Source: Aquilaria yunnanensis (Eukaryota > Streptophyta > Magnoliopsida > Malvales > Thymelaeaceae). From it: a stretch of DNA of 64,000 nt. The stretch spans positions 74,898,001-74,962,000 of the forward strand of contig CM077597.1 of the NCBI GenBank assembly GCA_039654915.1. Reading direction: 5' to 3'. How positions within the stretch are numbered: position 1 is the first letter of the stretch; each line of letters starts with the position of its first letter. A model generated the notes under the pieces. It was not told where the DNA came from. It ran no database searches and was given only the letters and a program-made list of their open reading frames with translations. The position numbers and the translations under genes were made by a program. Positions 45,517-57,124 of this stretch are shown in pieces.

Positions 45517-46854
45517 GTTGAGTTATGATATTTTATTGATGTGTTATTCCAATAATTGTGTTTATTGTTTGTTTTTATGTAACATAATTAAAAATAATTA
45601 TAACCATAGAATAATAGCATTCTTAACTGTCCCTGGTTGAGTATTATTGTAAAATGGGTAGCAATAATACAAAAAAACTCACATGTGCGGAGACTAATAT
45701 GAGATATGTAGTCTATATGTGGGTACAAGTTGGAGAACTTTTGTATAGGACTGACCTGCCATAAGAATGCTACATAGATTGTTCTATAAGTGTTATAAGC
45801 AATTCCCATAGTGATCATAGTATATATATTCCTTTGACTTGAGGTAGTCAAGGTTTCCTACATGTGAGTTATATACTTTAATAATTTTCCTTGTTGATCA
45901 TAACTGAGGGAACATGAAAGTGATCATTGGGTATGTCACATATCATGTAGAGGGACTTGTATGATCAAGATGGGATCTGTTCTTCCTATACAGTAGATGT
46001 GATATCTTTGGGCCTTTTGATTAAGTGAGGCTGGATAAATACATGATCACACTCAAATGGGTTGATATGGGATATCAATGATATCAGTTTAAATTAGTCT
46101 ATTCATGAATCAAGAAACCATAGATGACAAGTTCTATGTCTCGTGCTCGTTCTTGAAATTCTAGACAAAGGGATGATTAATCATAGAGGTTTAGTTGAAT
46201 CATTGATTATCTTGTTACTTGAATAGCAATAATGTGTTGTTAAACACCGTTCATTGTTTATGATCATAAATATGATTTATGATCATTGCTGACATGATAG
46301 GAGCTTTGGTCATGCACCTAAAGTCAATTTGATTATTTGAGTGCATGGGGCAAATTGTTTGGTTTTGGTTTCATGATAATTATGGATTAATTATTGGCCC
46401 AAAAGCTGAGCATTCTTGAGCCTGAAATTAGACTTAATTGAATTGGGGTTGTGAAACCTATGTGACTTAGGAGTTTTGCATCACTATATATATATATATA
46501 CATAGTATTTTTTTTATTGAGTCTCCCTAGATGAAATTAGAATAAGTTTTGATATTTTTAGCCACGCACTCCTCTTGTTTTTCATGGAGGATATAAGCTA
46601 GCACTACGAGCACAAGAGAAACACTTTTGTTAGAACCTAGATGAGGTGTAGTGATCTTAGTGGTTCATGTGGATACCATAAATATCTTGAACACATCAAC
46701 TATTCAAGTTTTGTGATTCAACTTAATAGTTGGGTAAAAGATCTCAACCTACTAGGTATGAAAAATTTTAAATACCAAATTTGCCCCATTTCATTTGGAT
46801 CTCAAAGGAGTTTTGGTTTCTTCTGCTGTGTTGTTTGGCTCCCAAAACCCAATA
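45517..46854 (+). repeat. Left LTR of copia element, 5'-truncated
   Basis: Starts within the LTR at GTTGAGTTATGATA and ends CCCAAAACCCAATA. It matches 57125-58592 and the solo LTR 20170-21552. It contains a TA run at 46485-46500 at the TATA position. Confidence 0.85.
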
Positions 46855-46855
46855 G

Positions 46856-46867
46856 TGGTATTAGAGC
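46856..46867 (+). promoter_or_regulatory. Primer binding site of copia element (initiator-Met tRNA)
   Basis: TGGTATTAGAGC one base after the LTR, one change from the standard TGGTATCAGAGC. Confidence 0.85.
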
Positions 46868-47459
46868 TACTTGTCAAACTATATATCAAGATGCATGATT
46901 GGAGTAGTATATGAGATATATGAAGATATGACAGTAATAGGTTAATAAGATCAACTCTAGTTGATGGATAGAAGATAACTATCTAAATCAAGATTGTTGT
47001 AATAATCGCTATAATCATTGCAGACATCGGATATGTGCTGTTCAAAAACCTTGGGTAGGGTACCTTTTTTGCTCAGATAGAGGTGATCTTGGGTGGTTTC
47101 TTGCTCGGACAGAGGTGATCTTGAACAACATAGATAGAATATCATTTCATTGGTTAGGTCTATAAAGGGCCTTATTAATAAATTGGTTAACAAACCTATG
47201 TTAATGCATTATCTTGTTGAATGAGATTTGCCTTGACGTGTTGATTGTTGATTGAAGTATGGTGCTTGGTTATAGCCTGGTTGTTTGTACTTGTAAATAT
47301 GCCTTGCATGTCATGCCTTCCTTTATTGCTCTCATTAGACCTTCTCTTTTCATCTAATCCTCTTGCTTGTAACTCAAGGTTTCTATCATTAATGTGATAT
47401 GCTCATATTTAGTTATGTTTTCTATATTTTTTTTCTCTTATATTTGTATGTTTTTCATG
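46868..47459. other. Copia leader, left part
   Basis: Untranslated leader between primer site and the Athila-like insertion. A 21-bp-scale local repeat is visible (CTCAGATAGAGGTGATCTTG and CTCGGACAGAGGTGATCTTG near 47078-47121). No gene. Confidence 0.5.
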
Positions 47460-48811
47460 TGTTTATATTAGGATTTTGTACTTAATTACTTCATAATTTA
47501 TTTTCAGTTCATATTTTAGCTTCAATTGGGTTTCAAAGGATTTTTGTAAAATTTTGGAGCTGAATTGTAAGTTTGGCAAAGTTTGGAGTTGACATGCCAT
47601 ATAACATGGCCATATAATGCCTTACATGCCTTCGTACATGCCCGTGTTTGAGCTACACTCCTATGAGTTAAACTGTGTCATTAATTAGCGAGATTTTAAG
47701 TTCTAGAGAAGTTACACAGCCTTGAAAATGACCATGTTCTAAATAATGTTTGACTGTTGATTAGGGTTTTTTTGGGTTATTTTCTGAAAAGAAAACAAAA
47801 AGTTGAGGAAGAGGCAAAAAAACAATGAGAAATAAAAGTGTATTCAAAGAGAAAGGCTATCAGAGACAATTTTGATGATCAACACCATTTAATGCATGTT
47901 GGATCGAAGATTTCTTAGAGGAGAAGCAATTTAGAGATGGAAACTTCTTTTCCTAGCTTTCATTTGATTTTATCGTATTTATGTTACAGTACTATGAGCT
48001 AAATTTTCCTACTCATGCTTAGAGCGGATAAACCCTAGGATGATTTTGATTTTTTGATTACTTTTTAGTTTAATGTGATTATGCTTTGCTTGCAATCTAT
48101 TCAATGTTCTTTGATGTGTTGATTAATAGTAGTTGGCCTATAAACTCAATGTAGGATGATGAATATATGCAGGTAGTATTCGGTATATTTATGGTGGATT
48201 GCCATTGGATAGATGGGATATTATCATTACTTGGAGTAATAGATGTGATATAATACATCTAGACTCGAGTGAAACCTAGTTATGGGTTGTAGGACTAGTA
48301 ATCCATTCATAGGAAACACGGTAGGCCTAGTCATGCTATCAGTGACATAAGAATAGTGATTTGTATAATGGGAATAATAAGGAGCTAATCTAATTTAGGT
48401 AGTATTCCATGATCCAGGTTAATCACAATTCTGTTAAATTAAAGTAAATATAACATAATATAGGGGGATTCGATTCTAAGTGTAAGTTTTCTTATCATTG
48501 GTTGTCTTAGTTATTTCTCCATTCCCAGAAGTTAGTGGTTAATTATTTTTATTGCATTCATTTAGTTGAGTTAATTCTTAGTTTGTTTTTTGAAGAAACA
48601 TTTTTAATTGTCAGCTGGAGAATAGAGAAAGGCTCAGTATTGTAGACAAGCTCTATTTTTTAGTAAAAATGATCTTAATACTTGTCATTACTATATCTTG
48701 ATGATCGGAGCACTTGCCTATAAGTTCACATTAAGTGTATAGAGGGATTTAACACATCCACATTGATTATTAGTGTAGTGGTAAAGGTTTGTGTGAACTA
48801 TGAATACACCA
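47460..48811 (+). repeat. Left LTR of Athila-like element
   Basis: Co-linear with 51103-52452: CTTCATAATTTATTTTCAG, GTTTGACTG..GATTA, TTGCATTCATTTAG, GACAAGCT, TATTAGTGTAGTGG and the ACACCA end. Its extreme left end is diverged and uncertain by about 20 bp. Confidence 0.75.
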
Positions 48812-48813
48812 AG

Positions 48814-48835
48814 ATTTTGAAGCCATTGCTAGGGA
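48814..48835 (+). promoter_or_regulatory. Degenerate Athila primer binding site
   Basis: TTTTGAAGCCATTGCTAGGG resembles the TTTGGCGCCGTTGCCGGGG site used by Athila elements, with transitions at several positions. Confidence 0.6.
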
Positions 48836-48969
48836 ACATCTGTTGAGATTACTACGTGAAAGATTGATCTTTGTTAGTCTAGCCATTTATTTTATTGCAG
48901 TATTTTTCTTTGAATTTTAGTTTTTTTCTTAGTTGATTGACTTTTTCATCTTTTCTTGTAGGAATTTTT

Positions 48970-50640
48970 GTGTATGACTCATGGCCAAGCTGGTGAAGTT
49001 GTTGAAGCATATCTAGAATGGAGAGGACATTGAGAAAACTTTTATCTACAAGGAGCACTAAGTTACAGCCATTACATCTTATGGTTAAGCAGTGAGGAGA
49101 AAATCAAAAACACTCATGGAAAATAGTAATCAAACAATGACTATGTTAGAATATGTTAAGCCTTCTTTTCAATGGATAGAATCGGGTATCGTTAGACCTT
49201 TTGTCAATGCCAACAATTTTGAGATCAAGCCAAATATTATTCAAATGGTGCATAATAGTGTTTAATTCAATAGTTTGGTGGATGAGGATCCTAATGCTCA
49301 TATTGCTAGTTTTTTGGGGATTTTTGATACTTTTAGAATTAATGGAGCTAGTGAAGATAGCATTTGGTTGAGGTTATTCCCGTTCTCATTGAGAGAATAA
49401 GCTAAGCAATGGTTGACTTCACTTCCAAGAGATTTTATTGCCACTTGGAATGCGCTTGCCAAGAAGTGCTTATAGAAGTATTTTCCTCTAGCTAAGATTA
49501 CAAAGAGTTCCATAATGATATTTTTACTTTAAGTCAAATGGACTTAGAAACATTATATAACGCTTGCGAATGGTTCAAGGATCTATTGAGAAAGTCTCCA
49601 CATCATGGATTACCTACATCGATGCAAGTGTATACATTCTTTAATGGTCTGAGTTATGCTTCTAAGCAAATGATTGATGCAACAGCTGGTGGTACTCTAA
49701 ATAACAAGACACCTGAAGCAGCCCAAGAATTGATTGATGAGATGTCTATGAACAACTATCAATGGCAATCATCATCTAGGATTTAGTTGAGCAAAGTAGC
49801 TACAAGTCAAAATTTTGATACTTATTCAGCATTGGTGATTTAAGCTGAAGCTTTGATGATGGAATTTAGAAAGTTTTCTCCTAGCAAAAGCAAGTTGTAG
49901 AATGTATTACAATGATTGTAGAGGAGAGCATCCAACTTAAGACTGTTTGATAAAGAAATGGAGGAACGAAAATGAATATATGGACTTTGTTGGGAAACTT
50001 TTAGGTTCACAAGGAAGCACCTATTCTAGGCCGAGATGGGAGAGTTATCCAACTAACAATTGGACAGATCAGGGAAGAAGTATGAATCTTTAGCATTCAC
50101 CTTTTCTCTAAATTTGGAAGAAGTAGTGATGGGATTCATGGACAACATTCAAGCTCAGTGTTAGAGTCTGAAGGACATCATGGAGAGGTAGTAGCTAATG
50201 TTGCAAGAGCTAATAGATCAGATGTCACAAACTGTGATGTGAATCAACAAAGTAATCATTACACCAGCGAGTGAACACTTAGACGTTATTACTCTTCGAA
50301 GTGGAAAGGAGTTGCCTGTCAGAAAAGGTAATGAAAATGAAAGCTAACATAAGGAAGAGTTATAGATAGAACCGCCAAGGAGGAAAGTGAAAGTCAAAAA
50401 ATATCAACCACCTTTACCGTATCTTTCTCATTTATCAAAAGATAAAGATGAGGAAAATTTTGCTAGATTTTTAGCTATGTTTAAACAACTCCATATTAAT
50501 ATTCCTTTTGCAGATGCTTTAGAACAGATGCCATGCTACACCAAATTTCTCAAGGACATATTGGCCAAGAAAAAGAACTTGAAAGAGTTGTCTTCACTAA
50601 TTTTGAATTGGGAAGGCTTAGCCATCGTTTAGAATGACTT
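48970..50640 (+). pseudogene. Athila-type gag, degenerate
   Basis: Frame pieces match Athila gag in order: FNSLVDEDPNAHIASFLGIF, then IWLRLFPFSLRE, AKQWLTSLP, ATWNALAKKCL and FPLAKI. In the next frame, LETLYNACEWFKDLLRKSPHHGLP, TFFNGLSYASKQMIDA and EAAQELIDEMSMNNYQW follow. Near 50390-50620 YQPPLPYLSHLSKDKDE and FKQLHINIPFADALEQMP mark the C-terminal part before protease. Stops and frameshifts separate the pieces. There is no env-like gene. Confidence 0.75.
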
Positions 50641-50885
50641 ACTGAGAAAGATTGGAGATCCAAAGAGTTTTACTATCCCTTGCACTAGTAGTCATTTAAC
50701 AATTGTTAGAGCTTTAACGGATTTGGTTGCTAGTACAAATTTAATGGCTTATACTTTGTTTAAAATTTGGAGTTAGGAGAACCTAAACTTATGAGGATGA
50801 GCATTCAGTTAGCCAATGGGTCAGTTAAATATCCTCGAGGAATAATTAAGGATGTTCTGGAATTGTTCCCATTAATTATTTCATT
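50640..50885 (+). pseudogene. Athila protease remnant
   Basis: LLRKIGDPKSFTIPCTSSHL corresponds to the K.GDPG.F.IPC segment that precedes the protease active site. Next come ALTDLVAST and LMAYTLFKI, where the D-L-G-A active site is expected but reads D-L-V-A. A PKLMRMSIQLANGS-like and VKYPRGIIKDVL segment follows in another frame. Pol stops here. Confidence 0.6.
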
Positions 50886-51102
50886 TTGAAGAGTGTTAGA
50901 TTAAAGGTGTTGCATGTTTGGTAGTCTTGTTAACTTCTTAAGACCCTTAAAGTCTCAATCCAGTCTATACCGGTTTTGCTCAAGAGTATGATTCAATGAT
51001 TTTCATGATTCCATAGTTTTAAAGTTTTTATTTTTCTTGGTCAAATTTCTTTTGATTTTTTGCTTAAGGGCAAGCAAAATTTCAAGTATGGGGGAAAAAA
51101 TA

Positions 51103-52452
51103 TGGTATGCTTATATTTAATTGCTTCATAATTTATTTTCAGGTCATATTTCAGCTTTAATTGGGTTAGGAAGGATTTCAGCAAAGTTTTGAAGCTGAAT
51201 TAAAAGTTTTGGCAAAGTTTGGAGCAAACACACCGACAACATGCCCATGTAGTGCCTTACAGGCCTTCTTATACGTTTGTATCTAAGCTACATGCCTATG
51301 AGTCAATCTGTGCCATTAATTGGCAAGATTTTAAGTTCCTTAGGAATTACATGGCCTTGAACGCAGGAATGTATCAAACTGCGTTTGACTGCTGATTATG
51401 GTTTTTGTGGTTATTTAATGAAAACATAATAAAGAGTCAAGGAGAGGCGAAAAAACACAGAGAAATAAGAGAGTTTTCATAGAGAAAGGTTGTCGGAGAT
51501 AGTTCTGATGATGAACACCGTTTAGTGCATGTTGGATCAAAGATTTCTTGGAGAAGAAGCAATTCAGAGATGACAACTTCATTTCTTAGTTTTTTTTTAT
51601 TCTATTGTGTTCATTTTACGATACAATGTGCTAAATTTTTGTACTCATGCATAGTGTGGATAAACCCTATGATGATTTTGTGATTGTGATTACTTTTTAG
51701 TTTTATGTGATTATGCTTTGCTTGCGATCTATCCAATATTTTTGGATGTGTTGATTAATAGTAGCCAGCCTATTAACTCAATGTGGGATGATGAATATAT
51801 ATAGGTAGTATATGGTATATTTATTGTAGATTGCTATTGGATAGAAGGGATATTATTGTAGCCGAGAGTAATAAGTGCAATATAATACCTCCGAACTAAG
51901 GTGAAACATAGTAGTGGATCGTAGGGCTAATAATACATTCTTTGGAAGTGCAGTAGGCCTAGACACCTTATCAGTGACTTAAGAATAGTGACTAGTGTAA
52001 CGGGAATAATATGGAGCTAATCTGAATTAGGTAGTGCTTTATAGTCCAAGTTAATCACATTCCTATTAAATTAAAGTAAAAGCAACATAAGGAATTTCTA
52101 GGGGATTCAATTTTAAATGTGAGGTTTCTTATCATTGGTTGTCTTAGTTGTTTTTCTGAGCCAATAATTAGTGGTTAATTATTTTTATTGCATTCATTTA
52201 GTTTAGTTAATTCTTAGTTAGTTGGTTAACCAAACATCTATAATTGTCTGTTGGATAATAGAGAAAGATTGAGTATGGTAGACAAGCTTCGTTCTTTGGA
52301 AAAAAATGAATTTTGGTGCTTGCCACTACTGTACTTTGATGATAGGCACACTTGCCTATGAAATCACATATTTATGCATATAGAGAGATTTGACACATCC
52401 ACTTTCATTATTAGTGTAGTGGGAAAGGTGTGTGTGAAATACGAACACACCA
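51103..52452 (+). repeat. Right LTR of Athila-like element
   Basis: Preceded by the purine-rich GTATGGGGGAAAAAA and starts near TGGTATGCTTATAT. It ends CGAACACACCA and is co-linear with 47460-48811. Confidence 0.75.
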
Positions 52453-53254
52453 TAATGTAACTAGACATCTTGGGTGCGTCCAAGGGGGTGTATCTGAGGA
52501 GGTGACTACAAGGAGACAACCAAGCAAGGAGGAGAAGGAGCTTGTGAAGACTTTTTCTTTTTTTAGGCTTTCATAATATTCTCATTAGCTTGAGAATATC
52601 GCATAGTTTGGGCTATAACCATACCACATTTAATTAGTTGTATGCATGAGATGAAAGTTTTATAGTTGTATGTGATGTATGTATAGGACAATCAAAGATA
52701 ATAATTAGTGAGACCGAGGGAAAATTCTTTAAGAAAAATGTTAAATCATTAAATGTGATGCCTTCTAAATGTTGGCACTCATCAACACTTTGATCAACGT
52801 TTGGTAGGTTTGCCAAAGCAAAGTACCTATGTTCATCATGGTAAGACGAGATAGGATAAGAGTAATATCCAAATTGCTAACTTTGGGTCTGACTTAAGGA
52901 CATAGAGCTGGGTTTATGTTCATGAGAAGAGCTTGGACAAACGTTGTTCACCTAGCTATCCAAAAGTTGCATGAGATGCAATTAGCAACAAGTTGCCTAA
53001 CTAAATAGCTATGACTTGAGTGAAAAGCCAAAGTTGACTCAAGTGACGGTGAAATATGGATCTTGGCCTACTAGAATACCTTAGTACCAAGGTGTTTTTA
53101 AATAATATCGAGGGTTATTATTTTGAGTAAAATAGTGGGAGTATCATTTAATAAAAACCCTTATTAAATGAATTAAAATACATGACTATTACACTGTATA
53201 TTTACTGTTATAGATTAACATGGCATAAGACACATTAACATTTTCGTTGTGATC
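52453..53254. other. Copia leader, right part
   Basis: Non-coding. It contains GAGAAGAGCTTGGACAAACG and AAAAGTTGCATGAGATGCAA, which look like conserved leader sequence of this copia group. No ORF of note. Confidence 0.45.
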
Positions 53255-54010
53255 TATCCTTGTGAAGGAAAACTAAATGGGACTAACTTTCAAATGGTAC
53301 TGAAGTTTAAGCATAGTCCTTAAGCAGGAGAGAGTTTTATGTCCTAGAGCAGCCTTTTCTGAATGAGCCTGCTACCAATGCTCCAATAGGTGAAAGGCAT
53401 GGTTATAAAAAGTATTCATATGTTGCCTGGGATATTGCTTGTTTTATATGATTACCATGCTTATAAGAAGTGTTTCATATGATCAAACATCTCAAAAAGC
53501 TATTAGAAGAGTATGCTCGGCATAAGAGGTTAGAGACATCTGAAGTATTGTTTTAGTGCCAAATGTCTGAAGCAAGCCCCATAGTCTTCATGTGCTCAAT
53601 ATTATTGGGTAAATTGAGAATCTTGAGAGTTTGAGATTTTCCTTTCAGAAAGAGTTAGTTGTTGATGTTGTCCTGCAATCATTGTCAGAAAGCTACAGTT
53701 AGTTCATCGTGAACTACAACATGAATGTTCTTGACAAGTTCTTCCTTGAATTACTCAACATGTTGAGAACTGCTAAGCAAAATCTTAAGAAGGCTTAGCC
53801 CATTATGGTGGTTCAAAAGGGCAAGGCAAACAGAAAGACCAACAAGAAGAAGGATAAAGCTAAAGAAAAGTCCAATGCTAATTACTCTTTAGATGCACTA
53901 AAACCATCTGGTGGTGTAGCTAAGGAAGGGGAATGCTTCCATTGTAAGTAAGCTAGTCATTAAAAGCACAACTACAAGCTTTGTCTTGAAGGGCTCTAGA
54001 AAGAGTAAGG
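53255..54010 (+). pseudogene. Copia gag, degenerate
   Basis: GKLNGTNFQM near 53270 matches the KLNGTN(F/Y)..W start of copia gag. Later, broken pieces correspond to the middle of gag (LEYARHKRLETSEV-like, about 53500). Near 53935-53990 a zinc-knuckle relic reads C-F-H-C with later His/Cys positions partly stopped. It is Lys-rich before the knuckle. Frameshifts throughout. Confidence 0.6.
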
Positions 54011-54054
54011 AAGTAAGACTTTCGCTTCATGTATTTTTGTTATGGAGGTTAATT

Positions 54055-54365
54055 TTTCTACTTCCTTCTATTGGGTATTAGATACTGGAAGTAGATCTTA
54101 TATTTGTTTAAATGTGTATGATCTAAATAGGAGTAGAAGATTGGCTTGAGGTGAAGCAGACTTACGCATGGGAAATGGACCAAGAGTTGCTGTATTAGCC
54201 ATAGGGATTTATTTTCTCACTTTCCCTTGTGAATTGGTTTTAGAATTGGAAAATTGTTATTATGTACCTACTATTAGTAGAAATTTGATTTTTGTTTCTT
54301 GTTTGGACAAGAAAGGCTTTTTCATTTATGATAAAGGACAAGGGTTTTTCTATTTATTTAAATGA
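54055..54365 (+). pseudogene. Copia protease, degenerate
   Basis: YWVLDTGSRSYIC at about 54068-54106 contains an intact D-T-G-S active site. It continues with MGNGPRVAVLAIGIYFL (54168 on), corresponding to the flap, and LVLELENCYYVPTISRNLIFV to the end of the domain. A TGA near 54150 interrupts. It is followed directly by the GAG-pre-integrase domain. Confidence 0.7.
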
Positions 54366-55330
54366 AATATTTTATGGTTATGCACAACTTAGCAATGGTT
54401 TGTATGTTCTAGAACTTGAAAATTGGATCTATACCATGAATACCAAGAAGGTCAAATTGAATGATCTAAACTTGACTTATCTCTGGTATTATTACTTGGG
54501 CCTCATAAACGAGACCTACATATCCAAGCTCCACAAAGATGGACTTTTGGACTCATTTAATTTTGAATCATATGAGACATGTGAGCTATGCCTATTAGGT
54601 AGGATGACCAAAACACATTTTACTAGGCATAGTGAAAGAGCCAATGACTTATTAGGGCTCATAAATATTGATGTATGTAGGCCTATGTCTACACAATCTA
54701 TAAGAAGCTTCCAATGCTTCATTACTTTTACTATTGACTTTAGAAGATATGGCTATATGCATTTTATGAAACACAAGTCATAATCCTTTGAAAAGTTCAA
54801 AAGGTTTAAGAATGAAGTATAGAATCAACTTGGGAAGAGTATGAAAGTACTTCGATCAGATTGAGGTGGAGAATATATGGACAAAAATTTTGTAACTATG
54901 TGAAGGAGTGTGGTATAGTACACCTGAATGGAATCGTGTACTTGGAAGGAGAAATCAAACCTTGTTAGACATGGTTCCATCTATGTTTAGTCAAGCTAAC
55001 CTTCCAAATTCCTTTCGGGGACATCCTCTAGAAACAACTTCTTTTACCTTTAACTAAGTTCCATCTAAATTGCTTCAAAACATACCATATGAGATATGGA
55101 GTGGGAGATGTCCCAGTTTATTTTTATGAAGATTTGGGGCAATGAGCTTACGTGAAATGTTAATCCATAAACAAGCTAGGGCCTAAATTTAATAAATGTC
55201 TTTTTGTTAGATATCCCAACGAAACAAATGGTTACTATTTCTACCATTCTTATGAGCAAAAAGAATTTGTTGCTTAAACTAGTGTCTTTCTAGGGAAAGA
55301 GTTTATCTCTAAATAAATCAGTGGGAGGAA
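54366..55330 (+). pseudogene. Copia integrase (with GAG-pre-integrase), degenerate
   Basis: Reads LYVLELENWIYTMNTKK, then the zinc finger LWYYYLGLINE...ISKLHKDGLLDSF...CELCLLGRMTK. The two zinc-binding histidines of the usual LWH...LGH pattern are Tyr and Leu here, while both cysteines remain. The core starts LLGLINIDVCRPM (first Asp), ITFTIDFRRYGYMHFMKHKS, and VLRSD (second Asp) followed by TGA and GGEYMD. The rest is frameshifted to about 55330. Inactive. Confidence 0.75.
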
Positions 55331-55539
55331 AATAAAACTCGAAGAAATTTGAGAACAACCACAAGCATTAAACTTAAGATGGAACTTGAGTAGGCACCAT
55401 GAGATGTTGTGGTTCAGGAGCCTATTCATATAGGATAGAGCCCACATAGGTTTGCTAAGATTCAGTGTGAGCCCGGGAAATATGGCTTTCTCGTGACTCA
55501 TACTAGTGATATGATTCTCATGGATCAAGATGTACCCAC

Positions 55540-56330
55540 GACCTACCAATAAGCTATGTCAAGACCAAATTCTGAGAAGTTGCTAAAGGCCATGAAATCC
55601 GAGATGGAATCTATGTATGAAAACCAAGTATAGACTTTGGTTGGTCCACCTAAAGGGGTAAAACACATAGGGTGCAAATAGGTATTCAAAAAGAATACTA
55701 ACATGGATGGTAATGTGATTACCTTTAAAGGATGATTTGTTGCAAAAGGTTTCAAGCAAATTCATGGTATTGACTACGATGAGACCATTTCACAAGTTGT
55801 CATACTTAAATCCATCCAATTTTATTGGCTATTACTACACACTATGATTATGAAATATGGAAAATGAATTTAAAAAGTGCCTTCCTTAATCAAAACCTAC
55901 TTGATGATGTGTACATGATGCAACTTGAACGTTTTGTCACTCCAAATAATGTTGATAAAGTGTGCAAGTTGCAAAGGTCCATATATCAACTGAAGCAAGT
56001 TTCTCAGAGCTGGAATCTTCTTTTTGATGAAGCAGCCAAAGAGTTTGGTTTCATCATAAATAAAGATGAACCTTGTGTCTATAAGAAGGTTAATGGGAGC
56101 GTGATTGTCTTTTTGGTGTTATATGTAGATGACATATTACTTACTGAGAATGACATTCCCAAGCTGCAGTCAATAAAAATGTGGTTAGGGAAATATTTCT
56201 CTATGAAGAACTTAGGTGTAGTGGCCTATATGTTAGGTATTAGGATCTATAGAGATGGATCAAGAAAATTGCTCGACCTAAGTCAAAGTACATACATTGA
56301 CAAGGTGCTGAAGAGGTTTAGCATGCAATA
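55540..56330 (+). pseudogene. Copia reverse transcriptase, degenerate
   Basis: The first part (55540-55820) is frameshifted but shows ...WKMNLKSAFLNQNL-type blocks afterwards. From 55825 an open frame of 168 codons gives MNLKSAFLNQNLLDDVYMMQ, VCKLQRSIYQLKQVSQSWN, a VFLVLYVDDILL box with both catalytic Asp residues near 56128-56133, and MKNLGVVAYMLGI. Family-typical. The frame stops at TAA near 56329. Confidence 0.82.
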
Positions 56331-56399
56331 ATCTAATAAAGGATTCTAGCCCATGTGACATGGCATAGCTCTCTCAAGATCTCAATGTCCTAGTACACC

Positions 56400-57045
56400 C
56401 GAAGAAAGCAAACGCATGAGTAAGATTCCATATGCCTCAATAATTAGATCAATCTTGTATGCCATGATCTACACTCATGCCAACTTCTCGTATGCATTGA
56501 GCATGATGAGTATGTACCAATCAAACCCCAATGAGAGTCACTGGACAACTGTTAAGAACATCCTTAAGTGCTTAAAAAAGACTAAGGATGCTTTCTTGGT
56601 ATATAGAGGTGAGAATGAAGTTGTTGTAAGGGATTACATTGATGCCAGCTTCTAATTAAATATGAATGATTTCATATCATAATCTGGTTCTGTTTTGCTT
56701 TGGTGGTAGTGCTATGAACTAGAAGAGTTCAAAGAAAAATACAGTAGCCGAGTCTACAATAGAAGCTAAGTACGTTGTCACCTCTGATGCTACGAAGGGG
56801 CCAGTTTGGATCAAGAAGCTCATCATAGAACTTGGACTGATTTCGGGTATTGCTGACCTGATAGAGCTTTATTGTGACAACAATGGAGCAACCACACAAG
56901 CTAAGAATCCAAGGCCCTACCATTGATCCAAACATATACTTTGAGGTTATCATATAATTCAAGAGATCATCGAAATGAGTGATGTGAAGATATGCAGGAC
57001 CTCAAATAGATAGCAATGTTGTTGATCCATTAATGAAGCCCCTTA
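56400..57045 (+). pseudogene. Copia RNase H, degenerate
   Basis: Starts with a SKIPYASIIRSILYAMIYT block and continues to VVVRDYIDASF (catalytic Asp in YIDASF near 56641), then after frame changes STIEAKYVVTSDAT and WIKKLIIELGL. Near 56865 LYCDNNGA carries a further catalytic Asp. Stops are present. Followed by the polypurine tract. Confidence 0.75.
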
Positions 57046-57110
57046 TACTGTAAAAGCATGATAGTTATTCTAGATCCATTTGTATTAGATACATGGATGA
57101 TTGGCTTCAA

Positions 57111-57124
57111 GCTAAGTGGGAGTT
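57111..57124 (+). promoter_or_regulatory. Polypurine tract of copia element
   Basis: GCTAAGTGGGAGTT immediately before TGTTAGTG, like the conserved AAGTGGGAGATTG of copia elements. Confidence 0.75.

Larger units (their letters stand above)
42987..45932. repeat. Tandem array: three 982-bp units joining antisense-ORF DNA to copia LTR DNA
   Basis: Units run 42987-43968, 43969-44950 and 44951-45932, each exactly 982 bp. Each starts at ATGTCATGACC/ATGACTTTT TGG of the antisense-ORF coiled-coil exon and runs through the intron and upstream exon. It crosses into a copia LTR lacking its first ~45 bp and stops at the LTR word GTATGTCA. After unit 3 the LTR continues normally with CATATCATG. The junction word ATGTCA exists in both parents (42987-42992 in the gene, 45933-45938 in the LTR), a six-base microhomology. 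Copies differ by a few percent. Confidence 0.92.
47460..52452 (+). mobile_element. Athila-like Ty3/gypsy deletion derivative (gag and partial protease only)
   Basis: Two LTRs of about 1.35 kb (about 47460-48811 and 51103-52452) enclose only 2.3 kb. The Asp-type primer site is degenerate at about 48814-48835. Gag runs about 48960-50640 and a protease remnant about 50640-50880. The sequence then jumps to the polypurine region GTATGGGGGAAAAAA before the right LTR. RT, RNase H, integrase and any env-like region are missing, so it could only have moved with proteins from another element. It is inserted in the copia leader. I could not match a 5-bp target duplication (left end uncertain). Confidence 0.75.

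Noticed and set aside
42987..45932. CRISPR-like array or satellite DNA
   Set aside because: Only three long units made of known element parts, no spacers, and a single clear duplication junction.
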